Shown: piece by piece, positions 34,732 to 42,008 of the stretch
Layout of the letters: each line of letters starts with the position of its first letter
Numbering within the stretch: position 1 is the stretch's first letter
DNA from: Rhodoferax sp. U11-2br
GTDB taxonomy: Bacteria; Pseudomonadota; Gammaproteobacteria; Burkholderiales; Burkholderiaceae_C
Assembly: GCF_018619435.1 (NCBI RefSeq)
Contig: NZ_JAHFZF010000011.1
Span: 1-64,000 of the forward strand
DNA: 64,000 nucleotides
Direction: 5' to 3'
Translations under genes and position numbers: made by a program
The notes under the pieces: generated by a model
The model's database searches: none
Seen by the model: the letters and a program-made list of their open reading frames with translations, nothing else
What the model was told of the DNA's origin: nothing

Positions 34732-35463
34732 TCAGTCCTCCTGAGTCGGTGAATGGGATGGGGCGGCCGGGACGGCTTGGCTCTGGCGCAGCAGATGCAC
34801 CGCCGCGCCACCCGCCACCAAACCTGCCAGCATGGCCGGGTGCGTGGTACGTACCAGGGTGCCGATCAGGCCAAAAGCGCCGTGCTGGCTGGCCAACAAA
34901 GCCAGACCACGCTCCAGCGCGTCGGACAGTGGGCCATGGCGCACATAGGCCTGGCTCGGGGCCACGCCTTGTTGGGCATGCCAGTTCTCGAGCGCCACGG
35001 CTTTTTCAAGTGCCCGCTGAAAAGCAGGCAGGTGTTTGTCGCGCGAAGCGGCCTGCACCCGAAGCAACACCTGGCGCACATCTGGCTCGGTCACCCAGGT
35101 CAACAGGTAGTCATACAAACGGATATTGGCCAGTTCACCGCTGACACCACGCTCCAAATTGACGCGCCAGGACGCAGAGATGGTGGTTTCTGCCGGAAAA
35201 GGGTCCAGCGGGCGGGGCACACCGTAACGCTGGCACAGACGCGCCAGCGTCGCAATGTGCTGCGCCTCAGACTTCAGAATGCTGGCAAACGGGGCTTGTT
35301 GGCCAAAGGCCTGAACCACACCCGCGTAATACGCACGTGCGGCGTACTCGTCATACAGCGCCATGCGCAAGGCCTGGTGCAGCAGCGGCCAGGGTGCTGC
35401 TGGCTGGAGTCGCTGGCTGCGCAGAATGCTTTCGTCAGTGTTGGCCAAAACGCAACTCCTCAT
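34732..35463 (-). CDS. Ferritin-like helical-bundle protein
   Basis: 243 residues. LRMALYDEYAARAYYAGVVQAFG and ILKSEAQHIATLARLCQRYGVP have the E-x-x-Y/A and E-x-x-H spacing of ferritin-like di-iron or rubrerythrin-type bundles, and the last third has a hydrophobic helix (AMLAGLVAGGAAVHLL). A metal storage or oxidation role is plausible. The ATG at 35463 overlaps the HMA2 gene by 29 bases. A perfect AGGAG lies just inside it, seven bases before a TTG at 35448, so TTG 35448 may be the real start. Confidence 0.78.
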   Translation of the reverse strand: MRSCVLANTDESILRSQRLQPAAPWPLLHQALRMALYDEYAARAYYAGVVQAFGQQAPFASILKSEAQHIATLARLCQRYGVPRPLDPFPAETTISASWRVNLERGVSGELANIRLYDYLLTWVTEPDVRQVLLRVQAASRDKHLPAFQRALEKAVALENWHAQQGVAPSQAYVRHGPLSDALERGLALLASQHGAFGLIGTLVRTTHPAMLAGLVAGGAAVHLLRQSQAVPAAPSHSPTQED

Positions 35464-35821
35464 AACTTTCTTGCAGGATCGCCAACAGGGTCTGGGCTGA
35501 GACCGATGACCGTTGCGCCAGCAAGTCGGGCCAGGCCGCATCAGGAATGGTGGCGTTGTCATAGGTGATGACACAGGAACGTGCCAGCAGGTTGAACGAA
35601 AAATCCTGCACCCCGCGCACCGACGCCAGCGCCTGTTGCAAAGCCTGGGCACCCAGGCCGCGCAGCAACGGTACGTCCAGCGCCGCCGCATCCAGCTTGA
35701 GGCGCACCCGCCCGGGGATCTGGTGCGCCAGGCGCAGGTAAGGCGCAAACAGAGACACGACCGACCAGGGATCAGTTCCGGGTGTTGCGCTGCGAAGAGA
35801 AGTGGGTTGTTGGGCCGTCAT
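35435..35821 (-). CDS. HMA2-like domain protein, first gene of the metal-ATPase operon
   Basis: 128 residues. [20 protein letters not shown], then [21 protein letters not shown], give the beta-alpha-beta pattern of the HMA2 family: an HMA-like ferredoxin fold that lacks the metal-binding CxxC. The same fold occurs in degenerate form at the N-terminus of the P-ATPase encoded last in this operon, suggesting a detached regulatory or docking domain. Two candidate regulatory sites lie in the 269-base region upstream. Confidence 0.82.
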   Translation of the reverse strand: MTAQQPTSLRSATPGTDPWSVVSLFAPYLRLAHQIPGRVRLKLDAAALDVPLLRGLGAQALQQALASVRGVQDFSFNLLARSCVITYDNATIPDAAWPDLLAQRSSVSAQTLLAILQESYEELRFGQH

Positions 35822-35883
35822 GGATCATCGAAATCATCCTTGGCTGGCTTGCCGCAAAGAAGCTGCGGCTGGCTGGCTGGTGG

Positions 35884-35902
35884 CTTGAATGTGTCATTCA
35901 AG
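35884..35902. promoter_or_regulatory. Inverted repeat upstream of the HMA2 operon
   Basis: CTTGAATG, three bases, CATTCAAG: a perfect eight-base inverted repeat, 63 bases before the HMA2-like start. Candidate operator; regulator unknown. Confidence 0.4.
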
Positions 35903-35941
35903 GGTCTGGCAGCAACTCTAGCAGCCGCCAGCAGGGAGCCT

Positions 35942-35955
35942 TTGATCCACGTCAA
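35942..35955. promoter_or_regulatory. FNR/ANR-like box between the HMA2 operon and purT
   Basis: TTGATCCACGTCAA matches the FNR/ANR consensus TTGAT-N4-ATCAA at nine of ten positions. It lies 121 bases from the HMA2-like start and 136 from purT. The sequence match is direct; oxygen control of the metal-ATPase operon is inferred. Confidence 0.55.
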
Positions 35956-36090
35956 CCGACCGGCACACCAGTCTGCCAATGCACAAAGTTAAACTCAGAC
36001 CTCCCTTGTTGTGAGCCTGAGCCGGTGCAGCACCCGCTCGGCAACACACGCCCATTTCAACTTTTTCAGGACGCCTGTCGGCGCAGCACC

Positions 36091-37317
36091 ATGACCACCC
36101 TCGGCACCCCTCTGACCCCCCACGCCACCAAAGTCATGCTGCTGGGCAGTGGTGAACTGGGCAAGGAGGTGCTGATTGCGCTGCAGCGCCTGGGGGTGGA
36201 GACCATCGCGGTGGACCGCTACGACAACGCACCTGGCCAGCAGGTGGCACACCATAGCCGCACCATCACCATGAGTGACCCGGCCATGCTGCGCGCGCTG
36301 ATCGAAGAAGAGCAACCCGACCTGGTGGTGCCCGAGATCGAGGCCATTGCCACACCGATGCTCGAAGTGCTGGAAGCCACCGGCAGCGTGCGCGTCATCC
36401 CCACGGCCCGTGCCACGCGCCTGACGATGGACCGCGAAGGCATCCGACGCCTGGCTGCCGAGACCCTGGGCCTGCCGACCAGCCCTTACAAATTCTGCGA
36501 CTCGCTGGCCGAACTACAAGCCGCCATTGACGCGGGCATTGGTTACCCCTGCATTGTCAAGCCGGTGATGAGCAGCTCCGGCAAGGGCCAGAGCAAGATC
36601 AGCGGCCCGGCCGATGTGTCCAAAGCCTGGGACCACGCCATGGCCGGTGGCCGCGTCAGCCATGGCCGCGTGATTGTGGAAGGTTTCATCGACTTTGACT
36701 ACGAAATCACCCTGCTCACCGTGCGCGCCAAAGGTGCCGACGGCCAGATCGGCACCCATTTTTGCGAACCGGTGGGCCACATCCAGGTCAACGGCGACTA
36801 TGTGGAGAGCTGGCAGCCGCACCCGATGAGCCCGCTGGCACTGGCAAAAGCGCAGCAGATCGCCAAAGCCGTCACCGACGATCTGGGCGTGGGGTTGGAC
36901 GGCCAATCCTCCGGCCTGGGCCTGTTCGGGGTGGAGCTGTTTGTCAAGGGTGACCAAGTCTGGTTCAGCGAGGTGAGCCCGCGCCCCCACGACACCGGCC
37001 TGGTGACCCTGACCACCCAGGTGCAAAGCGAATTTGAGTTACACGCCCGCGCCATTCTGGGCCTGCCGGTGAACACGGCCCTGCGTTGCCCGGGTGCCAG
37101 CGCGGTGATCTACGGCGGCGTCGACGCCCAGGGCGTGGTGTTTGACGGTGTGGACGAAGCCCTGCGGGTGCCCAACACCGACCTGCGCCTGTTTGGCAAA
37201 CCCGAGAGCTTCACCAAACGCCGCATGGGTGTGGCGCTGGCTTTTGATGCCGATGTCGAAGTGGCGCGCACCCACGCCAAGCTGGCGGCGTCCAAGGTCA
37301 AGCCGCGCGTGGCGTAA
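36091..37317 (+). CDS. purT: Formate-dependent GAR transformylase
   Basis: 408 residues, ATP-grasp fold. [22 protein letters not shown] starts the N-terminal domain, [17 protein letters not shown] is the ATP loop, and [16 protein letters not shown] is the catalytic metal region. It makes formyl-GAR from GAR, formate and ATP. ATG 36091 gives the conserved start; the longer frame to 35782 runs through the upstream regulatory region. A perfect 17-base-pair hairpin of the palindromic repeat family follows the stop. A decayed second copy of its 3' end lies about 2 kb downstream. Confidence 0.97.
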   Translation: MTTLGTPLTPHATKVMLLGSGELGKEVLIALQRLGVETIAVDRYDNAPGQQVAHHSRTITMSDPAMLRALIEEEQPDLVVPEIEAIATPMLEVLEATGSVRVIPTARATRLTMDREGIRRLAAETLGLPTSPYKFCDSLAELQAAIDAGIGYPCIVKPVMSSSGKGQSKISGPADVSKAWDHAMAGGRVSHGRVIVEGFIDFDYEITLLTVRAKGADGQIGTHFCEPVGHIQVNGDYVESWQPHPMSPLALAKAQQIAKAVTDDLGVGLDGQSSGLGLFGVELFVKGDQVWFSEVSPRPHDTGLVTLTTQVQSEFELHARAILGLPVNTALRCPGASAVIYGGVDAQGVVFDGVDEALRVPNTDLRLFGKPESFTKRRMGVALAFDADVEVARTHAKLAASKVKPRVA

Positions 37318-37333
37318 CAACGCCACCAAATTT

Positions 37334-37372
37334 ATAGCATCCAGCCCTTTATATCAAAGGGCTGGATGCTAT
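37334..37372. repeat. Perfect palindromic repeat and terminator after purT
   Basis: ATAGCATCCAGCCCTTT, five-base loop, AAAGGGCTGGATGCTAT: 17 perfect base pairs followed by a TTTT tract. It is the best-formed member of the repeat family and a convincing intrinsic terminator for purT. Confidence 0.92.
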
Positions 37373-37405
37373 TTTTGCTTTGACACTCAAGACAATACCA
37401 AGCGC

Positions 37406-38071
37406 TCAGTCCTTGCCGTAGTTGGGAGAACGTGGGCCGTACAACAGCCCGTTGCCCATACCCGCAGACATCAAGCGCGTGGTCGCCACACCCGCAATTT
37501 GATGGCTTTGATCAAACGCTGACGCCATCACTTGTTTGACAACCGCCGTGATCAACAACCCGACCAACCCACCTTGTTGCTGATTCTGTCCTTCTTCGCT
37601 GGAGGCAGAAGCGGAGCCCGACCATAACAATTTGCCGGTTTTCAAGTCGACCAACTTGGCTTGCGCCGTAACGACCGTGGCACTGTTGACCACCTGATAC
37701 ACCGTGCCGTACTTGTTGATAGTGACATACAGGGCGGCATCCGCACCAAAGATCTGGCGCAGTTTGTCAACCGATGTGGCGTGCATGTCCGTCGGTTGTG
37801 TCATGCCGTTTTCCTTGAAGGCTTCGGCCACCAAGGTCACCGGCATCACGTAGTAACCAGCCTCGGCCAGCGGACGGGTGGCATGGGACAACACGCTGTA
37901 CGACGCCTGCACTTCTGGCGTGTTGTTCACCGGGGGCAAAACCAGAATGGAGCGTGGTCGGCTTTCCTTGTAGGCGGTGTAATCAAACTTCGGGGCTTGG
38001 GTTGCGCATCCCGTCATCACCACAATACCAGTGACAGCGGCCAGCACTTTGAGATATTTCATCCAGTTCAT
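37406..38071 (-). CDS. DUF799 (GNA1162-family) lipoprotein
   Basis: 221 residues with a lipobox (VVMTGCATQAPKFD), so probably attached to the outer membrane. SRPRSILVLPPVNNTPEVQAS and LRQIFGADAALYVTINKYGTVYQV are typical of DUF799, whose known structure (neisserial GNA1162) is TolB-like. AGGA precedes the ATG. It is last in a three-lipoprotein operon with CsgG-like and DUF4810 proteins, a recurrent trio. Function is not established; an outer-membrane assembly or secretion role is inferred. Confidence 0.87.
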   Translation of the reverse strand: MNWMKYLKVLAAVTGIVVMTGCATQAPKFDYTAYKESRPRSILVLPPVNNTPEVQASYSVLSHATRPLAEAGYYVMPVTLVAEAFKENGMTQPTDMHATSVDKLRQIFGADAALYVTINKYGTVYQVVNSATVVTAQAKLVDLKTGKLLWSGSASASSEEGQNQQQGGLVGLLITAVVKQVMASAFDQSHQIAGVATTRLMSAGMGNGLLYGPRSPNYGKD

Positions 38072-38080
38072 GAGGCTTCC

Positions 38081-38437
38081 TTATTTCTTGAAATTGCGCA
38101 ACAGGAAGTCCATGAATGTTTCAGATTCAGGAAACTGTTTTTTCTCAGCTTGGACTTGCGTGGCGAATTGGTCCAACTTGCCCTGCTGCCCATACAACAA
38201 ACCCAGGTGGGCGTAGTAGCCCGGTGGCACCGCGCCCCCGCTGGCCTTGATTTTCTGCAAGTCCTCTTCCATGCGCTGCGTTTGCGCATCGGCACTCAGT
38301 TTGTCGGTGCGAAAGTACGCATCCACATTGCCCTGGTAACCCTGCCATTGGTAAAGCGGTTGCTGTTGGGTGGCACAGCCGCCCAGAAACGCGCAAGCCA
38401 GCAGCGCCGCTGTGGCGCCTGATCGAATAGTCAACAT
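38081..38437 (-). CDS. DUF4810 lipoprotein
   Basis: 118 residues with a lipobox (ACAFLGGCATQQQPLYQW). The mature region is the DUF4810 fold, GYQGNVDAYFRTDKLSADAQTQRMEED and YYAHLGLLYGQQGKLDQ, a short TPR-like helical protein. ATG 38437 starts the signal peptide directly; a longer frame to 38488 was rejected. It sits nine bases before the DUF799 gene and 28 bases after the CsgG-like gene. Confidence 0.87.
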   Translation of the reverse strand: MLTIRSGATAALLACAFLGGCATQQQPLYQWQGYQGNVDAYFRTDKLSADAQTQRMEEDLQKIKASGGAVPPGYYAHLGLLYGQQGKLDQFATQVQAEKKQFPESETFMDFLLRNFKK

Positions 38438-38465
38438 ATTTTTCCTTGATGTCAGTGCCAAACGA

Positions 38466-39140
38466 TCACAGCGCAGGGCGCCAGGCACCGCTGTCGATGC
38501 CAGACACCAGGTTGTTCACCGCATCGCGAATCGCCAGATCAAGCACCTTGCCATTGAGTGTGGAGTCGTAACCGGCAGTGCCTCCAAAACCAATCACTTC
38601 GCGCTCGGACAAGCTGAACTCACCCGCGCCCTGCGACGAGAACACCACTTCTGACGTCAGCGTATTCACAATGTTGAGGTTGACCTTGGCATAGGCAATT
38701 TGTGTTTTGCCGCGTCCCAAAATACCAAACAACTGCCTGTCACCCACGTCCTTGCGCCCAAACTCCGTCACATCACCGGTGACAACAAACTCGGCACCCT
38801 TGAGGGTCTGCGATTTTTTCTGGAGTTCGGCTTCTTGTTTGATTTCAGCCATGTTGGTGCGATCCAGCACGTTGAAACGACGACTTTGCTGCAAATGTGT
38901 GACCAAAATGGTCTGGGCCTGACCACCCAAACGGTCCACATTGTCAGAAAAAACACCGCGCATGAAGGACGAACGGTTGTCAAACTTCCCGACAGAAATG
39001 GGCGTGCGCGCGCCGTTGTAAACTTGACCAGCAGACTCCACTTTGGGAACTGCGATCGTCCTGGATTCTTCTTGATGTGCACAGCCGGCGAGTGACAAAA
39101 CTGCAGCCATGCACCATGGCAAATAAATCGACCTCTTCAT
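38466..39140 (-). CDS. CsgG-family lipoprotein
   Basis: 224 residues with a lipobox (VLSLAGCAHQE). ISVGKFDNRSSFM, FNVLDRTNMAEIKQEAELQ and GAEFVVTGDVTEFGRKDVG are CsgG/HfaB-type motifs. CsgG forms outer-membrane secretion pores for curli, but no curli subunit gene is near, and short CsgG-like proteins also act as envelope-assembly factors. First gene of the lipoprotein trio. Upstream lie nested inverted repeats and then a relic of purT. Confidence 0.88.
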   Translation of the reverse strand: MKRSIYLPWCMAAVLSLAGCAHQEESRTIAVPKVESAGQVYNGARTPISVGKFDNRSSFMRGVFSDNVDRLGGQAQTILVTHLQQSRRFNVLDRTNMAEIKQEAELQKKSQTLKGAEFVVTGDVTEFGRKDVGDRQLFGILGRGKTQIAYAKVNLNIVNTLTSEVVFSSQGAGEFSLSEREVIGFGGTAGYDSTLNGKVLDLAIRDAVNNLVSGIDSGAWRPAL

Positions 39141-39152
39141 ATCAAACCAACC

Positions 39153-39226
39153 CCTTGTTACTTCGCCCAGCGGACATTGAGCGGTTGCTCAATGCGTCCA
39201 CACAGGCGCAAAATAATGTAACAAGG
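39153..39226. promoter_or_regulatory. Nested inverted repeats upstream of the CsgG-like gene
   Basis: An outer pair CCTTGTTAC (39153-39161) / GTAACAAGG (39218-39226) encloses an inner pair CATTGAGC (39175-39182) / GCTCAATG (39187-39194). Both are perfect. They sit just upstream of the operon start and could be a regulatory structure or a recombination remnant. Confidence 0.4.
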
Positions 39227-39269
39227 TATTTACAGCAGTCAGTTGACGGGTGACAGATTGATCACACTT

Positions 39270-39442
39270 TGGCCCAAAAGTTGTCATGGATCATGTGCTG
39301 GGTAGCCTACGGTGCAACACCCGTCGAAATTCAGACGCGGCCTGTCTGGCAAACCCAAAATCTCACAAAACGCCGCATGGATGTGGCGCGTTATTCCGCC
39401 TAATTGGCGGCGATCAAAGGGAAATCACGCGTAGCCTGAGTA
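39270..39442 (+). pseudogene. Decayed duplicate of the purT 3' end
   Basis: Most of the 360-base gap between the csgG-like operon and amn is a relic of purT. Bases 39347-39357 and 39364-39389 (GGCAAACCC, CAAAACGCCGCATGG, ATGTGGCGC) align with purT 37194-37237, and 39405-39440 (TGGCGGCGATCAAAGG, ACGCGTAGCCTGA) with the purT end 37281-37317, including the stop position. The relic has lost 30 bases lying between two GTGGCGC copies in purT (37231 and 37261), as expected for slippage. Upstream, 39272-39340 aligns more weakly. A degraded palindromic repeat follows, matching the one after purT. No intact reading frame remains. Confidence 0.75.
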
Positions 39443-39444
39443 CG

Positions 39445-39502
39445 ACTGCTCTATTTTTAATAACATTCAGTCCACTATTAACAAGGGCTGAGAACACTTT
39501 TT
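39445..39502. repeat. Degenerate palindromic repeat after the purT relic
   Basis: CTGCTCTATTTTTAATAACA, TTCAGTCCACTATTAACAAG, GGCTGAGAACAC. Only the AAGGGCTGAG arm is well kept; the left arm AGCCCTT has become AGTCCAC. It occupies the same position relative to the relic as the perfect repeat does to purT. Confidence 0.5.
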
Positions 39503-40994
39503 ACTGAAAAGCCACCTCGGCAAAGCTGCGCAGCTTGCGGCTGTGGAGCTGGTCCACACCCTGTTCGCGCAACAACTCCAGCGCGCGCATGCCAATGCGC
39601 AAATGCTGATCCACCCGTTCGCGGTAAAAGTGATTCGCCATGCCGGGCAGCTTGATTTCGCCATGCAGCGGTTTGTCGCTCACACACAGCAGCGTGCCGT
39701 AGGGCACCCGGAAGCGAAAGCCGTTGGCGGCGATGGTGGCGCTCTCCATGTCCAGGGCGACGGCGCGGCTCTGGCTGAAGCGGCGTTGCGGGCCGTTGTC
39801 GGGCAGCAGTTCCCAGTTGCGGTTGTCGGTAGAGGCCACGGTGCCGGTGCGCATGATGCTTTTGAGTGCCGCACCTTTGAGGCGGGTCACTTCGGACACC
39901 GCAGACTCCAGCGCCACCTGAATTTCCGCCAGCGCCGGAATCGGCACCCACAGCGGCAGCTCTTCGTCAAGCACATGGTCCTCACGCACATAACCGTGCG
40001 CCAGCACGTAGTCGCCCAATTGCTGAGTGGTCCGCAGGCCAGCGCAGTGGCCGAGCATGATCCAGGCATGTGGGCGCAACACCGCGATGTGGTCGGTGAT
40101 GGTTTTGGCATTGGCCGGGCCAACCCCGATGTTGACCATGCTGATGCCACTGCCATCAGCGCGCACCAGGTGGTAAGCGGGCATCTGCGGCAGGCGCGGC
40201 GGTGGTGTGCCGGTGCTGTGCGGTGTTGTGCCTTCGGCAGAAATTCGGGTAGTCACCACATTGCCGGGCTCGACAAACGCTATGTATTCACTAGCTTCAT
40301 CCCCCATAGCAGCGTGGCCCAGGGCAATAAACTCATCAATATAGAACTGGTAGTTGGTGAATAACACAAAGTTCTGGAAATGCTCGGGCGCGGTACCGGT
40401 GTAGTGGCGCAGGCGCTGCAGCGAATAGTCGACTCGCGGCGCGGTGAACAGACTCAGCGGTTGTGGCTCACCACGGCGGGGCTCAAAGGTGCCGTTGGCA
40501 ATGCCGTCGTCCATGGCGGCCAGGTCGGGCAGGTCAAACACATCACGCATGCGGGCACGGCGCTCAGCAGTCAACGTGCCTTCCACATGTTCGTTGTCAG
40601 CAAATGAGAAGTGCACCGGAATTGGCTGAGTACTGGTGCCCACCTCGATTTCCACCTGGTGGTTGTCGAGCAACAGGGTGAATTGCTCCAGGTAGTACTT
40701 GGCATACAAGTCGGGGCGGCTCAGGGTGGTCTCAAAACGACCGGCACCGGACACAAAACCGTAACTCAGCCGCTTAGCAGCACCCGAGCCCTGGCGCGCC
40801 ATGGTCTCGGTCTGCACCCGCACAAAGGGGTAGCAAGCTCGTACATGGCCGGGCATCTCCTCACCCGCCACATAACGCTGCATGGCCTGGCGCAAATGTC
40901 CGATGCTGTTGTCGTAAATCAGCTGCGCCTGGGCCAGCGCGGCGGCTGGGTCGGTAAATCGCAAAGGGGCAATAAATTCTGGCAGGTAAGACAT
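39501..40994 (-). CDS. amn: AMP nucleosidase
   Basis: 497 residues. The N-terminal Amn-specific domain (PLRFTDPAAALAQAQLIYDN) precedes the nucleoside-phosphorylase-like domain: IGVGPANAKTITDHIAVLRPHAWIMLGHCAGLR and DMESATIAANGFRFRVPYGTLLCVSDKP. It hydrolyses AMP to adenine and ribose 5-phosphate, adjusting purine pools. ATG 40994 is preferred because homology starts at MSYLPEFIAPLRF; an in-frame ATG at 41057 would add 21 residues. It is divergent from satP over 162 bases. Confidence 0.94.
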   Translation of the reverse strand: MSYLPEFIAPLRFTDPAAALAQAQLIYDNSIGHLRQAMQRYVAGEEMPGHVRACYPFVRVQTETMARQGSGAAKRLSYGFVSGAGRFETTLSRPDLYAKYYLEQFTLLLDNHQVEIEVGTSTQPIPVHFSFADNEHVEGTLTAERRARMRDVFDLPDLAAMDDGIANGTFEPRRGEPQPLSLFTAPRVDYSLQRLRHYTGTAPEHFQNFVLFTNYQFYIDEFIALGHAAMGDEASEYIAFVEPGNVVTTRISAEGTTPHSTGTPPPRLPQMPAYHLVRADGSGISMVNIGVGPANAKTITDHIAVLRPHAWIMLGHCAGLRTTQQLGDYVLAHGYVREDHVLDEELPLWVPIPALAEIQVALESAVSEVTRLKGAALKSIMRTGTVASTDNRNWELLPDNGPQRRFSQSRAVALDMESATIAANGFRFRVPYGTLLCVSDKPLHGEIKLPGMANHFYRERVDQHLRIGMRALELLREQGVDQLHSRKLRSFAEVAFQ

Positions 40995-41156
40995 AAGGAC
41001 AAGGGCTGCTGTGTCGTCGAACTTTTGCACAAATCCATCAATGCTGCGATAGATCATGCTGGACGACGATCTGGGTCAATAGAATCCGCCTCCCATTTCG
41101 CGGGCCATCGGCTCCTGGGGTGGTCAACTATCTTATCAATGTACAGAAACAAGAGC

Positions 41157-41753
41157 ATGTCAGAGCAAAATTTGGTCAACAACAGCGTCACAAAACAAAA
41201 AATAGGTAATCCAGCCGTCGCTGGCCTGGGGGGGTTTGGTCTGGCCACCCTGGTGCTCCAGTTCCACAACCTGGGTTGGATGGGGCTGGGACCGGTCATC
41301 TGGATCGGGCTGATCTTTGGCGGTCTGGCGCAAATGGTGGCTGGCCTGCAAGAGATGAAAACCGGCAACAATTTTGGTTACTGCGCCTTCACCGGTTACG
41401 GCGCCTTCTGGATCTCGCTGGTGCTGATGCTGTTGGGTAATCAGTTCGATATCTACCCGGCCAGCACCACCGACATCGGCTGGTTCATGGTCGGCTGGAC
41501 GCTATTCACCGCCATCCTGTGGGTTGGCGCCATGCGCATCAGCAGCGCCCTGGCCATCGTTTTCACGCTGTTGCTGATCGGCTTTGTGCTACTCGATCTG
41601 GCGCACTTTGGTTACCCCGAAATCACCGTGGTGGCCGCTTATGAACTCATGCTGACCGCACTGAGCGCCTGGTACGTCATGGCGCACATTGTGTTTGCCG
41701 ACGTGTTTGGTCGCGACGTGCTGCCCGTTGGCAAACCCTGGTTGCGCGCATAA
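41157..41753 (+). CDS. satP: Acetate/succinate transporter, GPR1/FUN34/YaaH family
   Basis: 198 residues with six membrane helices. IGNPAVAGLGGFGLATLVLQFHNLGW holds the family NPAxxG motif near helix 1, and GLQEMKTGNNFGYCAFTGYGAFWISL is the conserved loop. Members take up acetate or succinate with protons. ATG 41157 was chosen; ATG 41139 is six codons longer and equally open. In the 255 bases that follow I saw two palindromes (41803-41818 and 41888/41909) but no gene. Confidence 0.93.
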   Translation: MSEQNLVNNSVTKQKIGNPAVAGLGGFGLATLVLQFHNLGWMGLGPVIWIGLIFGGLAQMVAGLQEMKTGNNFGYCAFTGYGAFWISLVLMLLGNQFDIYPASTTDIGWFMVGWTLFTAILWVGAMRISSALAIVFTLLLIGFVLLDLAHFGYPEITVVAAYELMLTALSAWYVMAHIVFADVFGRDVLPVGKPWLRA

Positions 41754-42008
41754 GCGCAGACCTTGTCAAAACCTGCGGGGCCAGCAACGGGTCAAGGGTT
41801 CGGGTCAGCGCGCTGACCTGTCTGCCCCGCTCTGCCCCCGCCACTGACGAGTTCAGAGCGGGTTGCAAGGTCGGCATCTGGCCCCATGTCTGTCACACAG
41901 AGTCACCATGACAGACAGTGCACCCCATGCCCGCACGTTGCTGCAGGCTCCGAACCGGTGCAAAAACTGCCATACTGCCTGCCGTTTTGCCGATCACACA
42001 AGAATCCC

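Noticed and set aside
39286..39507. Plus-strand open frame of 73 codons between the csgG-like operon and amn
   Set aside because: Its sequence is explained as a decayed purT 3' end plus a repeat remnant; not a functional gene.
40285..40320. Palindromic repeat copy inside amn
   Set aside because: Only short GCTATG and ACTAGCTTC words match; arms do not pair. Judged chance.
41803..41818. GGTCAGCGCGCTGACC palindrome after satP
   Set aside because: A loopless GC-rich palindrome without a T-run or nearby start; noted, but not supported as terminator or operator.
41677..41877. Minus-strand open frame of 66 codons after satP
   Set aside because: Arg/Gln/Thr-rich, no ribosome site, overlaps the satP 3' end; more likely non-coding.
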